Positions 1-9,410 of a stretch of DNA of 64,000 nucleotides are shown one piece after another; position 1 is the first letter of the stretch; every line of letters begins with the position of its first letter. Made by a program: the position numbers and the translations under genes. The notes under the pieces were generated by a model, which was not told the origin of the DNA, did no database searches, and was given only the letters and a program-made list of their open reading frames with translations. The DNA comes from CAYOPZ01 sp964406005 (GTDB lineage: Bacteria > Bacteroidota > Bacteroidia > Bacteroidales > SM23-62), in the NCBI GenBank assembly GCA_964406005.1, contig CAYOPZ010000004.1, positions 1-64,000 of the forward strand. The letters are read 5' to 3'.

Positions 1-102
1 GCCATGCGAAAGCATGGTGCCTGTTTTTGTATTTGCAGGACTGGAGATAAGGGGACGGTGAGTGAAGCGAACACCCCCCGTTCTCGAGATTCATTAACAA
101 GG

Positions 103-122
103 CGCCCCGTAAGGGGTGTTTT
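103..122. terminator. hairpin followed by T-run at left edge
   Basis: A six-base-pair stem (CGCCCC / GGGGTG, one G-T pair) with a GTAA loop is followed by TTTT on the plus strand. It looks like the terminator of a plus-strand gene outside the window, or a bidirectional end shared with the fic gene that stops at 127. The preceding ~100 bases have an open plus-strand frame, but I cannot assign it to a family. Confidence 0.4.
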
Positions 123-126
123 GCTT

Positions 127-1239
127 TCATTTTTCACTTCCCAAAATTCTTACGAGATCATTATTGATGTAGACATTCTCATTGCCGATATGCCTCAATT
201 CCAACACTCGAATTGCACATAGCTGGTCAAGATATTTTCTCGCGGTATTCCTGCTTTTGATTTTTTCACTGACAATATGAATTGCTTTTATATACGGCTG
301 GGTAAATATTGATTCAAGAACAGCATAACCGAGTTTCGGAAAATGTTTATCAACGTGTTTGCGGGTCTCTTCAAATTGCTGCATGATTTCTTCAATCTTC
401 ATCACTGTATAGTCTGCAGTTTCATTCACTGCGGCAAGCATATAGATCAGCCACCGTTCCCAATCTCCTCTTGCAGATACCCCATTCAAATAATGATAAT
501 AACTATCCTTGTTATTAATAATAAATTTACTCAGGTACAGAACAGGATGTGTTAACAAGCCCTTGTTCATTAAAATCATTAGATTTAGAATTCTTCCTGT
601 TCTGCCATTACCATCAGGAAATGGATGGATTGCTTCAAATTGATAATGACTTATTGCCATTTTAAGCAAGGGATCAATATCGAATTGTTTGTCATTGTTG
701 ATATAAGCCAGACAATTATTCAATAATTCATGGAGGATCTGATCTCCCCTGGGTGGGGTGTACACGACCTCCCCGCTTGTGATGCTTTTTCCTCCTTTGA
801 TTATTCTGATATTGGTATGTTCTGGTCGGACTCCGGTTTGAGTTTGCTTGATGTTCTGATAAATCTGGATTAATGTATTAAGATCAATACGTTTATGCTG
901 CTTTATGCTTTGTACCCCTGTCCATATGGATTCACGATACCTCAAAACTTCTTTTGCTGCCGGTGAAATAAATGTGTCCGTAGTAGAAATTGCTTTATAG
1001 AGCTCATCATCAGTTGTGAAAATATTCTCAACTTCAGAACTTGATTTTGCTTCTTGTAATGAAATTGTATTCACCAGCATCAAAGGATTTGGCAATTTCT
1101 TTGAAATCCCTTCAAGTTTTCCCAATGATCTGTGTGCATTGGCCAGGGATAGCAGAACATCCTTGGTGAAAATTTTCTTATCCTCGGGTGGTAAAGGAGG
1201 AAGCTGATTGAATGGTTTTGTCCTGTTAAATGTTACCAT
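127..1239 (-). CDS. Fic family protein (class II, with C-terminal winged helix)
   Basis: Predicted Fic-domain enzyme, which in this family usually transfers AMP from ATP to a protein hydroxyl. The catalytic motif HPFPDGNGRTGR starts near residue 205 from the chosen start. An N-terminal SxxxEN element (SSEVEN, about residues 67-72) matches the inhibitory helix of class II Fic proteins, so the enzyme is probably auto-inhibited. The last ~60 residues look like a winged helix-turn-helix, as in many Bacteroidota Fic proteins. The frame is open upstream to 1293, but I chose the ATG at 1239 because the longer form runs into the palindromic operator region and adds residues unlike the family start. 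It stands alone, downstream of two matching inverted repeats that suggest autoregulation. The target protein is unknown. Confidence 0.88.
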   Translation of the reverse strand: MVTFNRTKPFNQLPPLPPEDKKIFTKDVLLSLANAHRSLGKLEGISKKLPNPLMLVNTISLQEAKSSSEVENIFTTDDELYKAISTTDTFISPAAKEVLRYRESIWTGVQSIKQHKRIDLNTLIQIYQNIKQTQTGVRPEHTNIRIIKGGKSITSGEVVYTPPRGDQILHELLNNCLAYINNDKQFDIDPLLKMAISHYQFEAIHPFPDGNGRTGRILNLMILMNKGLLTHPVLYLSKFIINNKDSYYHYLNGVSARGDWERWLIYMLAAVNETADYTVMKIEEIMQQFEETRKHVDKHFPKLGYAVLESIFTQPYIKAIHIVSEKIKSRNTARKYLDQLCAIRVLELRHIGNENVYINNDLVRILGSEK

Positions 1240-1251
1240 CTGACGATTTTG

Positions 1252-1282
1252 TTTGCACAAATATACGAATAATTTGTGCAAA
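1252..1282. promoter_or_regulatory. fic-proximal 31-bp inverted repeat (operator candidate)
   Basis: Perfect 11-bp arms, TTTGCACAAAT and ATTTGTGCAAA, are separated by 9 bases. The arms start 20 bp apart, about two helical turns, as expected for a dimeric DNA-binding protein. It lies 13 bp upstream of the fic start codon. On the minus strand it contains TATATTTG, which matches the Bacteroidota -7 element TAnnTTTG, so binding would block transcription initiation. Confidence 0.7.
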
Positions 1283-1321
1283 GGACGATTCAACTGTCAA
1301 AAAAACACGATCGTTTCAAGG

Positions 1322-1352
1322 TTTGCACAAAATATTAACTTTTTTGTGCAAA
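1322..1352. promoter_or_regulatory. fic-distal 31-bp inverted repeat (operator candidate)
   Basis: Second copy of the fic operator architecture: arms TTTGCACAAAA and TTTTGTGCAAA, again 11 bp with a 9-base spacer. It begins exactly 70 bp from the proximal copy. Ten of eleven arm positions are the same in both copies while the spacers differ, which argues for a conserved protein-binding site. Confidence 0.68.
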
Positions 1353-1474
1353 GAATAATTCTTTAGTCAAAAGCGGTAACTTTACATTATGCAATTCGCT
1401 AATGAGTATTTTATTATTCATGCCATAATAGATCCATCACGATAAGTTTCATTATCGCGGATATCTGTACTCAT

Positions 1475-1515
1475 TTATTCATACCAGAAAGCTTCTATCC
1501 CAAACATTCGGGATA
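1475..1515 (-). pseudogene. vestigial permease C-terminal tail with palindrome
   Basis: Read on the minus strand, a TATCCC/GGGATA inverted repeat (1496-1515) runs directly into codons for GIEAFWYE and a stop at 1475-1477. This mirrors the NPVEALRYE end of the permease array. It lies just downstream of the stop codon of the intact permease at 1522, so the locus has a second, detached tail. Two further palindrome-plus-tail units are at 6676-6718 and 12336-12376. Confidence 0.55.
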
Positions 1516-1521
1516 TTGGCT

Positions 1522-3840
1522 TTACTCATATCGTAAAGCTTCGACAGGATTCCTCGTTGCTGCCCTCCAGCTCTGCCAACTGACAGTTAATAGTGCAATT
1601 CCCAGTGCCAGTACCCCGGCCAGGGCAAATATCCACCAGCTTAAACTGGTTTTATATGCAAAGTTCTCGAGCCATTTATTCATGGCGTAGTACGCAATGG
1701 GTGTAGCGATTATAAAAGCAATCACTATCCATTTTACAAAGTCTTTGTTGAGCATGGTTAGTATTTCAGATACTTTGGCGCCGTTAACTTTGCGGATGCC
1801 GATTTCCTTGGTTCTCTTTTTTATAGAAAATTCTGCAAGGCCTAATATCCCCATACAGGAAATGACTATTGCCAGAATGGCAAATAAACGGATTGATGCA
1901 GCGAGTCTTTCTTCACTCTTGTACATTGAATTGAGCCACTGGTCGTAAAATTGGTAATCCAAGGGATGTCCTGTACATATTTCACTCCAGGTTTCTTTTA
2001 AAGCGTTAATTGTTTGTGAAATGTTGGCTGGCGTTACCCTTAATGTAAGATGAGAAACCCCCATTCGCGAAGAAACCTGTACAACAAGAGGAGTAATGGG
2101 GCTATACAAATTTTCAAAATTAAAATCCTTTACCACACCGATAACTTCCAATCCATGATAAGATTTTCCCTCAAACGTGTCCCACCCCGTTTTTTTAAAG
2201 GCTGTTTCGTTAATATAACACGCTTTGTCAAAATCGGAAGGTAATAAATTACGGCCCTGTGCAATTGGTATTTGAAAAACATTAAAGAAAGCCGAATCTA
2301 CTGTAAGTTCGTTTATTATATTATTTTGTTCGCCAAGTATATGCCAAGTTGAAGTGGAATAAATACTTCCCGGCGATCCATGAGAAAAACATACACTTTT
2401 AATAGTTGGATACGACAATAATTTGTCCCTGATTAATCCGGTTTTATCAACCAAACGCCAGTGGACACCAACCCTGATCAGTTTATCGGTATCGAATCCA
2501 AAGTCTTTGGCCCTGACATAATCAATCTGCTTCGATAAAACAATTAAAGTAATAATTAAGGCAATTGAAACTCCAAACTGCAGGGTATTCAATACAGTTC
2601 TCAATCCCAGAGAATTTTGCCCTACAGCCTGATTTTTTCTAAAAATACTGACAGGTTTAAGTTTTGAAATGGATAATGCGGGGTATATTCCGGAAACAAA
2701 TGAGATCACAACTATTCCCAATATCATCCATCCCAACCAAATTGGGTGTAATAAAACTTTTAGATTTATATCGGCTTCGAGAAAATTTTCAAAAAATGGG
2801 ATCCAGATCATTGTTAACATTACCGCCAATCCAAAAGAAATAAAACATATCAAAAAGGATTCGGCCATGAATTGTGTAAATAGCTGCTGTTTATCAGCGC
2901 CGACGGACTTTTTGATGCCTATTTCCTTGTATCTTTCTGCCTGCATTGCCGTAGCAAGATTTGTGTAATTGAAAACAGCCAGGAGAATGATGATGCAACT
3001 GATAATCGAAAGGAGCCTTATTAACCTGATATTGGCATGGGTAGTCATGCTTTTGTTTACTCCCTGCATAAAATAGGAATCCGCGAAGGGAACAAAATTT
3101 ATTTTATCGATAAGATATCCACGGCCTTCCCTGAATGGACCGGCGCTAAAGTCCTTACTTAGAAATTCCTCTAAAAAATGGACATTCCCCGGGTTTCTGA
3201 CAAGTACAAACAATCTGAAGAATGCAATTCGATTTCCTTGTGGATCAGTACTTCCGGTCCATATAATTTTTAGTTTGGAATTCGTAAAAAAATCTCCCTG
3301 GATACTCGAGTTTTTGGGCAAATCTTCAATAATTCCACTTACAGTTAACGGCTCTTTATATTCTGCAATAAGTATTTTCCCAACCGGATTTTCATTACCA
3401 AAGATTTTCCGGGCAAAACTTTGGGTAAGTACCACGTCATTCAGATTATTTAATGAAGAATGTGGACTACCCATAGTAAATTTTGAAGAGAAGATATTAA
3501 AGAACGATGAATCTGTGGTGATCATCTGCCCGGAAACCGGTTTGTCATTATAGGTAACTGTTGTTGTGAAATTGTTATAACGACAAGCATCTTCTATTTC
3601 GCTATAACGATCTAAGATTACCTCCCGGAAATCTTCCCTGATATCTGCAATATTCTCATTGGCATAAAGGCGATATATCCTGTCGATTTTTGGATAGTCC
3701 TTGTCAATGTTAAGCTGTTGAATGACAAAAGCAATAAGTATTAATGCCATGGAAATACTCACTGCAAATCCCGCAATTGTTATTGTAGAAGTTAATTTGT
3801 TCTTTATCAAGCTTCTGAATAAAATACTATATCTTGTCAT
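1522..3840 (-). CDS. ABC transporter permease, FtsX/MacB type
   Basis: Inner-membrane permease of the MacB/FtsX (type VII ABC) group, 772 residues. One N-terminal membrane helix (about 15-37) is followed by a large periplasmic MacB-like domain. Three helices (about 280-400) come next, then a second copy of the same layout with a helix near 420-440, a periplasmic domain and three C-terminal helices. Cytoplasmic coupling motifs EIGIKKSVGA and EIGIRKVNGA sit after helices in each half, where the family contacts its ATPase. The C-terminus NPVEALRYE is shared with neighbours. It is the last gene of the minus-strand array and has no ATPase of its own, so it probably uses the ATPase at 19843. The substrate is unknown. 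Confidence 0.9.
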   Translation of the reverse strand: MTRYSILFRSLIKNKLTSTITIAGFAVSISMALILIAFVIQQLNIDKDYPKIDRIYRLYANENIADIREDFREVILDRYSEIEDACRYNNFTTTVTYNDKPVSGQMITTDSSFFNIFSSKFTMGSPHSSLNNLNDVVLTQSFARKIFGNENPVGKILIAEYKEPLTVSGIIEDLPKNSSIQGDFFTNSKLKIIWTGSTDPQGNRIAFFRLFVLVRNPGNVHFLEEFLSKDFSAGPFREGRGYLIDKINFVPFADSYFMQGVNKSMTTHANIRLIRLLSIISCIIILLAVFNYTNLATAMQAERYKEIGIKKSVGADKQQLFTQFMAESFLICFISFGLAVMLTMIWIPFFENFLEADINLKVLLHPIWLGWMILGIVVISFVSGIYPALSISKLKPVSIFRKNQAVGQNSLGLRTVLNTLQFGVSIALIITLIVLSKQIDYVRAKDFGFDTDKLIRVGVHWRLVDKTGLIRDKLLSYPTIKSVCFSHGSPGSIYSTSTWHILGEQNNIINELTVDSAFFNVFQIPIAQGRNLLPSDFDKACYINETAFKKTGWDTFEGKSYHGLEVIGVVKDFNFENLYSPITPLVVQVSSRMGVSHLTLRVTPANISQTINALKETWSEICTGHPLDYQFYDQWLNSMYKSEERLAASIRLFAILAIVISCMGILGLAEFSIKKRTKEIGIRKVNGAKVSEILTMLNKDFVKWIVIAFIIATPIAYYAMNKWLENFAYKTSLSWWIFALAGVLALGIALLTVSWQSWRAATRNPVEALRYE

Positions 3841-3885
3841 TTCTGATCTTTAAAGGTTGTTTCTTGTCTGTACAATTCTTTCAAT

Positions 3886-4254
3886 TCATTCATCAACCTG
3901 TCTCCATACCTGGGTGAGAATGTTTGGCCTGCCACTACAGCCATCTTCTATTAACTGCATTTTAAGTTCCTTGTCTTCCAACTTAAATGTGTAGTTCCCT
4001 ACACTTCCCTGTGGACACGCCTGGGGTCCTTTTTCATTTGTAAACGAAATGTTGTCGTTTTCAATTTCAAAATTTCCTGTAACTATAGTATCTCCCGCCA
4101 GAAAGGTTACAACATAGTCAGATTCCTTAAATTCAAAGATGATGATTCCCATTTGAGCCATTTCCAGCTCAAATTTTTTACCGGTCAGCTGAGCCTTAAT
4201 ACTCACCGAAAACGCTACCAGGATCAGAAAAAGAAAAAAGATTTTTGTTTTCAT
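3886..4254 (-). CDS. secreted lipocalin-like small protein
   Basis: A 122-residue protein with a clear signal peptide (hydrophobic core about residues 4-20, likely cleavage after the Ala of IKA). The mature part is an alternating beta-strand pattern with two cysteines (in QACPQG and DGCSG) that could form a disulfide, ending in QVWRQVDE. The strand pattern resembles the lipocalin-like domains common in Bacteroidota, but the match is weak. It is sandwiched between two permeases with gaps of 45 and 26 bases, so it is probably co-transcribed. A periplasmic accessory or substrate role is only inferred from position. Confidence 0.6.
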   Translation of the reverse strand: MKTKIFFLFLILVAFSVSIKAQLTGKKFELEMAQMGIIIFEFKESDYVVTFLAGDTIVTGNFEIENDNISFTNEKGPQACPQGSVGNYTFKLEDKELKMQLIEDGCSGRPNILTQVWRQVDE

Positions 4255-4280
4255 CGTTATTGTTTTATCAGTTAATAGTT

Positions 4281-6662
4281 TTATTCATACCTCAATGCTT
4301 CGACCGGGTTCCGTGTTGCTGCCCGCCAGCTTTGCCAACTCACCGTCAGCAAGGCAATTCCCAACGCCAGCAAACCGGCCAGCGCAAAGATCCACCAGCT
4401 TAAATTGGTTTTATAAGCGAAGTTCTGTAGCCATCTGTTCATGGCATAGTATGCAATGGGTGTGGCAATTACAAAGGCGACCACAATCCATTTTATAAGA
4501 TCGCGGGTTAAAATTGAAACAACCTCTCCGGTTCCAGCGCCATTAACTTTTCGAATACCTATTTCTTTTGTGCGACGTATAACTGAAAAAGAAATGCTTG
4601 CCAGCAACCCAAAACACGAAAGTAAAACTGCAATCAAACAAAAAGCACCGATAATTTTCGACAATCGTTCCTCGTTCCCATACATCATTTTAAATCTGTC
4701 GGCTACTGAAAACCACTCAAACCTTGCCCCTTCAAACAGTTTATCCCATTCTCCTTTGATGGTTTCAACTGCATTATTTTCTCTTCCGGGTGCAACCCTG
4801 AAAACAATATATAACGGGTAGGAATTTTCTTTGTATTGATAAATCATGGGGGGAATGGCCCGGTTCAATGAACCGATATTAACATCCTTAAAAACACCGA
4901 TTACAGATACCTTGTTATTTTTGGAGTAAAGCCCGAGTTGTTTATCTTCAACAGATTTCCATCCCAACATGTTTTTTAGTGTTTCATTTATCAGGACAGT
5001 ACCGGCATCGGAAGCTCTCTCTGCTGAAAAATTACGCCCCTCAAGAATAGGTTGTTCTAACAGTCCTGCATAGTTTTCATCGATCCCAACAGAAATAGCG
5101 GTATATGTATTGTCGTTGTCGAGGTTAAAAATTGCAAATCCATTCCTGTAATGCGAACCCGGAATCGCTTCCATGGCAGCAACTTTCGTGATACCGTTTT
5201 GCTCGCCACGTTTTAAAACCTCCTGCTCAAGCAATTTTAACTTGGGCTCGAGGTAATCTGTATCATCTTCCAGCGGACTTAGATCAACAGCAACCAATCC
5301 CTTTTCATTAAAACCAATCTCATGATTCTTTAAAAACGAAATTTGTTTAAAAATGAAGAGCGATGAAATCATCAAAACAATGGCAATAGTGAACTGAGAT
5401 GCAATCAGAATCCTGCGGATTGAATTTCCCGAATGTTTTTGCCCTTTCCCTGGAGAAAGAAGGGTAACCGGATTAGATTTTGCAATCAGGTATGCCGGAT
5501 ATAATCCCGATATTGCACTTGATACCAGTGCCATTCCGAACAGTACGAACCATATATATCGCCCCGAAAATAAATCGTAATTATTTATACCCGTCAATTG
5601 TTCAAAAGGAGCTGAAAGGTATATTGTTATTAAAACTGTCAGTATCAGGGCAACACTTACTTTCAGGAATGTAATAGCCATATAATTAAAAGCCAGCTTT
5701 TTCTTTGAAGCACCAAGAATCTTATTAATACCTGTTTCTTTTGCATTGCGTTCCGATTGGCCAACTGACAAATTAACAAAGTTTATGCAGGCAACAACAA
5801 TTATAAATCCGGCTACAATGCTGAGTATCCATAAAAGAATTGAAGAAACAGGTGCCCTTAACGGTTGTTCTATATCAGTCCGGAAATGTGACTCAGATAA
5901 GGGAATTAGCTGATAATCGTAACGCCCGTTAATATAATCAGCCCGATGCCTTTCGAGGATGGTATTCATTTTTTGTTCAAGCTCTTTCTTTTGCTGGTCA
6001 TTTATAACTTTAACAATAATTTGTGTTCCGCCCCACCACCATAATGTTTTCCAGTTGGAAGGATTCATGGACTGCCATGAAAGATACATTTCGGGATTAA
6101 AATCGTTGTTGGTTGGGGCATCTTCAATTATGCCGCTAACTGTAAAAATAATTTCGTCACCAAATGAACTTATCTTTATCGATTTTCCCACCGGATTGGT
6201 GTTTCCAAAAAGCTTTTGTGCACAGGAACGCGTAATGACAGTATTCCCCGGCTCAGAAAGTGATGATTCCGAACCAATCAGGAAATGGCTCCCCAGCATT
6301 TTGAAAATATCGGAATTTGCCGTTGAAGTCCTGATGTCGAAACTTAATTCACCAATCGTAACCGGGAAAGTATTTATTGGCGACATGGCAGCTACCTCGC
6401 CAACACCAGGGTAATCTTCTGTCATGTAATATGCAAAAGGAAGGGGGTTCCCAAACGATTGAATCCCGCTGTTCCTGTCAATCGATACCACACGATAAAT
6501 ATTTTCTTTGTCGGGAATTTGAGAGTTATAGGACAAATGATATTGAAGGTACCATATAATCAACAAACTCATTGCCATGCCGATTGAAAGCCCGACAATA
6601 TTCAGGAATCCAAATCCGCCTTCTTTTTTAACTGAATTCTTAAATAATTTGAAAATGTTCAT
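4281..6662 (-). CDS. ABC transporter permease, FtsX/MacB type
   Basis: A 793-residue paralogue of the other array permeases: one N-terminal helix (about 20-42), a periplasmic MacB-like domain, three helices (about 275-400), a second N-terminal-like helix (about 415-437), a second periplasmic domain and three final helices. Coupling motifs are ETGINKILGA in the first half, diverged from the usual E-x-G-I-x-K form, and EIGIRKVNGA in the second. The last ~39 residues are almost identical to those of the permeases at 1522, 13244 and 15684, whereas the N-terminal half is much less similar, consistent with recombination at the 3' ends. A palindrome and permease-tail remnant lie 14 bases upstream of its start codon. 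Confidence 0.9.
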   Translation of the reverse strand: MNIFKLFKNSVKKEGGFGFLNIVGLSIGMAMSLLIIWYLQYHLSYNSQIPDKENIYRVVSIDRNSGIQSFGNPLPFAYYMTEDYPGVGEVAAMSPINTFPVTIGELSFDIRTSTANSDIFKMLGSHFLIGSESSLSEPGNTVITRSCAQKLFGNTNPVGKSIKISSFGDEIIFTVSGIIEDAPTNNDFNPEMYLSWQSMNPSNWKTLWWWGGTQIIVKVINDQQKKELEQKMNTILERHRADYINGRYDYQLIPLSESHFRTDIEQPLRAPVSSILLWILSIVAGFIIVVACINFVNLSVGQSERNAKETGINKILGASKKKLAFNYMAITFLKVSVALILTVLITIYLSAPFEQLTGINNYDLFSGRYIWFVLFGMALVSSAISGLYPAYLIAKSNPVTLLSPGKGQKHSGNSIRRILIASQFTIAIVLMISSLFIFKQISFLKNHEIGFNEKGLVAVDLSPLEDDTDYLEPKLKLLEQEVLKRGEQNGITKVAAMEAIPGSHYRNGFAIFNLDNDNTYTAISVGIDENYAGLLEQPILEGRNFSAERASDAGTVLINETLKNMLGWKSVEDKQLGLYSKNNKVSVIGVFKDVNIGSLNRAIPPMIYQYKENSYPLYIVFRVAPGRENNAVETIKGEWDKLFEGARFEWFSVADRFKMMYGNEERLSKIIGAFCLIAVLLSCFGLLASISFSVIRRTKEIGIRKVNGAGTGEVVSILTRDLIKWIVVAFVIATPIAYYAMNRWLQNFAYKTNLSWWIFALAGLLALGIALLTVSWQSWRAATRNPVEALRYE

Positions 6663-6675
6663 GACTTATTATTCT

Positions 6676-6718
6676 TTATTTTTCATACTGCAATGCTTCC
6701 ATCCCGAGCAATCGGGAT
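6676..6718 (-). pseudogene. palindrome plus vestigial permease tail
   Basis: A perfect 7-bp inverted repeat ATCCCGA-GCAA-TCGGGAT (6701-6718) is followed on the minus strand by codons for GMEALQYEK and a stop (6676-6678). This is the same palindrome-then-tail layout as at 1475 and 12336. Confidence 0.55.
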
Positions 6719-6719
6719 C

Positions 6720-6738
6720 CCTGCCTGCGGCAGGCAGG
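6720..6738. repeat. GC-rich perfect palindrome
   Basis: CCTGCCTGC and GCAGGCAGG are perfect 9-bp arms around a single base. It abuts the ATCCCGA palindrome and lies between two permease-tail remnants. Such short GC palindromes resemble REP-like intergenic elements; there is no T-run, so a terminator is less likely. Confidence 0.6.
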
Positions 6739-6744
6739 TTCGTT

Positions 6745-6834
6745 TTACTCATATCGGAGAGCTTCGATCGGATTCCGTAATGCTGCCCGCCAATTTTGCC
6801 GGCTAACAGTTAACAGCGCAATGCCCAGTGCCAG
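6745..6834 (-). pseudogene. 3' remnant of an FtsX-type permease gene
   Basis: About thirty in-frame codons read LALGIALLTVSRQNWRAA followed by LRNPIEALRYE and a stop at 6745-6747. This is clearly the C-terminus of an array permease. No permease sequence is visible upstream (6835-7031), where the frame degrades and then the rhamnosidase 3' end begins, so the rest of the gene has been lost or replaced. The 6835-7031 stretch itself holds nothing I recognise. Confidence 0.8.
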
Positions 6835-7031
6835 TAAATCAGTCAGCCAGTAGGCCTGTGTGCACTGAATGTGTCTTTAAATATTTATTCTGTTTTTTTT
6901 ACTGTGTTTATTTTGCCATTCTCTATCAACCTCTCACCAGTGTTTCTGCCTGCTGTACCAACTTTGCTGTTTGGGCAAGGAGTTATAATACGGAGTTTAC
7001 CAAAAAATTATGTCATGAGATTGGTATTTTC

Positions 7032-9410
7032 TCATTGTACATTTATGGTGTTTCTTCCTCCTTTTAAATCATAACTCTTCCCTTTCCAGATGAATGTTCC
7101 CGGAGTATCTTCAGGTAAAATAATCTCGGCTTTCAGGTTGCTGCCTGAATTGTCATAAGCAACAGAAATTCTTCCTGCCGGATGAGGTATCTCTCCGCTT
7201 ATTTTTTTTATCGAACCAAGGTTGGGTTCTATCTTTACCTTTTCAAAGTATGGGGCATCACTGTCAATTCCCAGCATGATCCTGAAAAATTCGATATTCG
7301 GGCTTGCTCCCCAGGCATGACAGTCGGAACGTGTAGTTTCCACATTTGAATCTTCGCCATAAGTAGTCATTCCAAGCTCAATATTTTTACGCCAGTCATC
7401 CAACCAGTCCAGGTACCCGTCTCCAAGGCCTGCTTCGTTCAGTGCCAGGTGAAGGTAATATCTGAAATAAATACTAGCCTGTGTCAATGAGTCGTCCGAC
7501 AGCATCAATTCACCTATTTTTTTTGCCTGCTCACCTTCTGCAATCCCAGCCAGTATGGCCATTGAGTTGGCGTGTTGAGAGAATTTGTCTTTTTCAGGTG
7601 TGTCAGCAAACAGGTTTCTTGAAGCATCCCAGTACTTTTCTTTTATCGTTTCAGATAGATCTTCTGCTATATTTCCGTACAATTCTGCAAAGTTCCTGTT
7701 GCCAAAATTTTCTTCCAATGCCTGTGCAGACTGTAGTGCCAGTAAAAGTTGCAGATCCATTACTGCAGAACTACCATCTTCACCAAAAGGGCCGGTTCCC
7801 ATCTGCCCCCGCCAATCGTCAGCCCAGTCGGTAAAATTCCAACCAGGAACATTCTTCAACGATCCGTCATCCATACAACTCAAAAAATAATTCAGGATCT
7901 GTCTCCAGCCCAGTACTTTATCAGATAAAAATTCCTTATCAGTTCCATACACTAAATAATCATGCAACATGCTGATGTACCATAATGAATAGGGTGCAAT
8001 AATCTGTCCCTGATTATCCGGATAACGGCTTGTTGTAACACCGTCACGTTGTCTTGACTGGTCCATCAGGTTCAGGGCATTTTTTGCCAAACGGTCATCC
8101 CCGGTGTTATAATAGGATACGATCATCTGTATCCTTGCATCGCCTATGTACTGCAATCGCTCATAGTAAGGACAGTCCATATAGGTCTCCACAGCACATG
8201 AACGGGCAGTGCGCCAGCCTACTTCCATAATCTTATCAATCTCCGGGTTCCCTGATTCAAGCTTCGCATTCATTTCAAATGGATAACCGGTAAATGTGCC
8301 GTAGAAATCATCTATTATCAATGGTGTTTCTTTTGTTTCAATCTTTAACTCCACATAACGGTAAGTACGCCAGTCAAGCGATGTATATTCCTGCCCGTTG
8401 GATCCGTCAGATATGATGGTATCCTGTCTGCCAAACATTGTCTTTCCCTCTATCTCGTTACGGTTATTTTTTGCTCTGTCCTCTCCATATAATGCTTCTG
8501 CATATGTAATGGTGATAACACTGTTATTTCCTCCACTGAAAAACAATGTCGGGTAAGCATTTACATAATAAGTCTGGTCAAGTAATATGGTAGCCGTTGT
8601 ATTCGCAGGTATATTTACCGATGCCTTTTGTGCAGGAAAATTACGAGGAACCGTTACTCCTTCTGCCCTGCGTGTCTCCTGCAGCCTGAGCGTTGTCATC
8701 TCCATATGTGGAATAATAGAAGGTTGAAGGGTCCAGCGGGCTCCGCCGCCGCCAATTCCAAGACCGCCAAAACGCCGGCCCTGAGTACTCCCAAATAATG
8801 GTACTGCCTGTTCCCAGTCGCTGTCATCAAATGACAAATTTTTCCAGCCTTGTATATGGGGATGCATATCTATTCTTTCTCCTGCTCCAGCAGCATAATA
8901 TCCGGTCACAGTCTGGCGGATAAAAGTGTAACTGTTATCCTGGATACATTTCCATGTATCATCCGTATTAAGCACTTGGGTCTCCTCATCGGCTCCCTGG
9001 AGCATAAATCCTGTCCGCAACGAAATCTGTGAAACCGGTTTTAAGCTTCCTTCGTTCCAGACCTTGGCTGAAATTATATTTTCACCTGCCTTAAGGTAAG
9101 GAGCAAGGTCAACCGTCTCATAGTTCCAGCTCTCAATGTCACCCAAGGCAGGGCCCAAAGACACCAGCTGCTCATTTACATAAAGTTTATAGCGGTTGTC
9201 AGCCGTTACATAAATTTCAAAATTCAGCGGTACTGATTCAAGGGTCAAAATCTTACGAAATAAGTACACTCCCGGATCGCTTTGTCCGGCACCGGGAATC
9301 CCGATCCAACTCGCGTTCCACAGGAACCCGCCAGTATTTTGCTGCATTCCAAACTGGGCACTTGCCACAACTGTAATAAATAATAGAATAATGGTCGTTA
9401 ACTTTCTCAT
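7032..9410 (-). CDS. alpha-L-rhamnosidase, six-hairpin family (GH78-like)
   Basis: Secreted glycosidase predicted to release terminal alpha-L-rhamnose, 792 residues. The signal peptide covers residues 1-19 (ending VVASAQ). N-terminal beta domains (about 20-375) precede the (alpha/alpha)6 barrel and a C-terminal beta domain (about 700-792). The segment around DCPYYE has Asp412, Glu417 and Asp424, matching the spacing of the acidic residues of Bacillus RhaB (567/572/579), and an acidic residue in NIEFF may be the distal catalytic Glu. It is out of place among permeases: one permease remnant lies just downstream, and no transporter for sugars or SusC/D pair is near. The 459 bases upstream carry a copy of the activator-site motif. 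Confidence 0.85.
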   Translation of the reverse strand: MRKLTTIILLFITVVASAQFGMQQNTGGFLWNASWIGIPGAGQSDPGVYLFRKILTLESVPLNFEIYVTADNRYKLYVNEQLVSLGPALGDIESWNYETVDLAPYLKAGENIISAKVWNEGSLKPVSQISLRTGFMLQGADEETQVLNTDDTWKCIQDNSYTFIRQTVTGYYAAGAGERIDMHPHIQGWKNLSFDDSDWEQAVPLFGSTQGRRFGGLGIGGGGARWTLQPSIIPHMEMTTLRLQETRRAEGVTVPRNFPAQKASVNIPANTTATILLDQTYYVNAYPTLFFSGGNNSVITITYAEALYGEDRAKNNRNEIEGKTMFGRQDTIISDGSNGQEYTSLDWRTYRYVELKIETKETPLIIDDFYGTFTGYPFEMNAKLESGNPEIDKIMEVGWRTARSCAVETYMDCPYYERLQYIGDARIQMIVSYYNTGDDRLAKNALNLMDQSRQRDGVTTSRYPDNQGQIIAPYSLWYISMLHDYLVYGTDKEFLSDKVLGWRQILNYFLSCMDDGSLKNVPGWNFTDWADDWRGQMGTGPFGEDGSSAVMDLQLLLALQSAQALEENFGNRNFAELYGNIAEDLSETIKEKYWDASRNLFADTPEKDKFSQHANSMAILAGIAEGEQAKKIGELMLSDDSLTQASIYFRYYLHLALNEAGLGDGYLDWLDDWRKNIELGMTTYGEDSNVETTRSDCHAWGASPNIEFFRIMLGIDSDAPYFEKVKIEPNLGSIKKISGEIPHPAGRISVAYDNSGSNLKAEIILPEDTPGTFIWKGKSYDLKGGRNTINVQ

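Noticed and set aside
4..222. Plus-strand ORF at the left edge
   Set aside because: It runs through a terminator-like hairpin and into the antisense of fic; no family recognised. It may be the tail of a gene outside the window.
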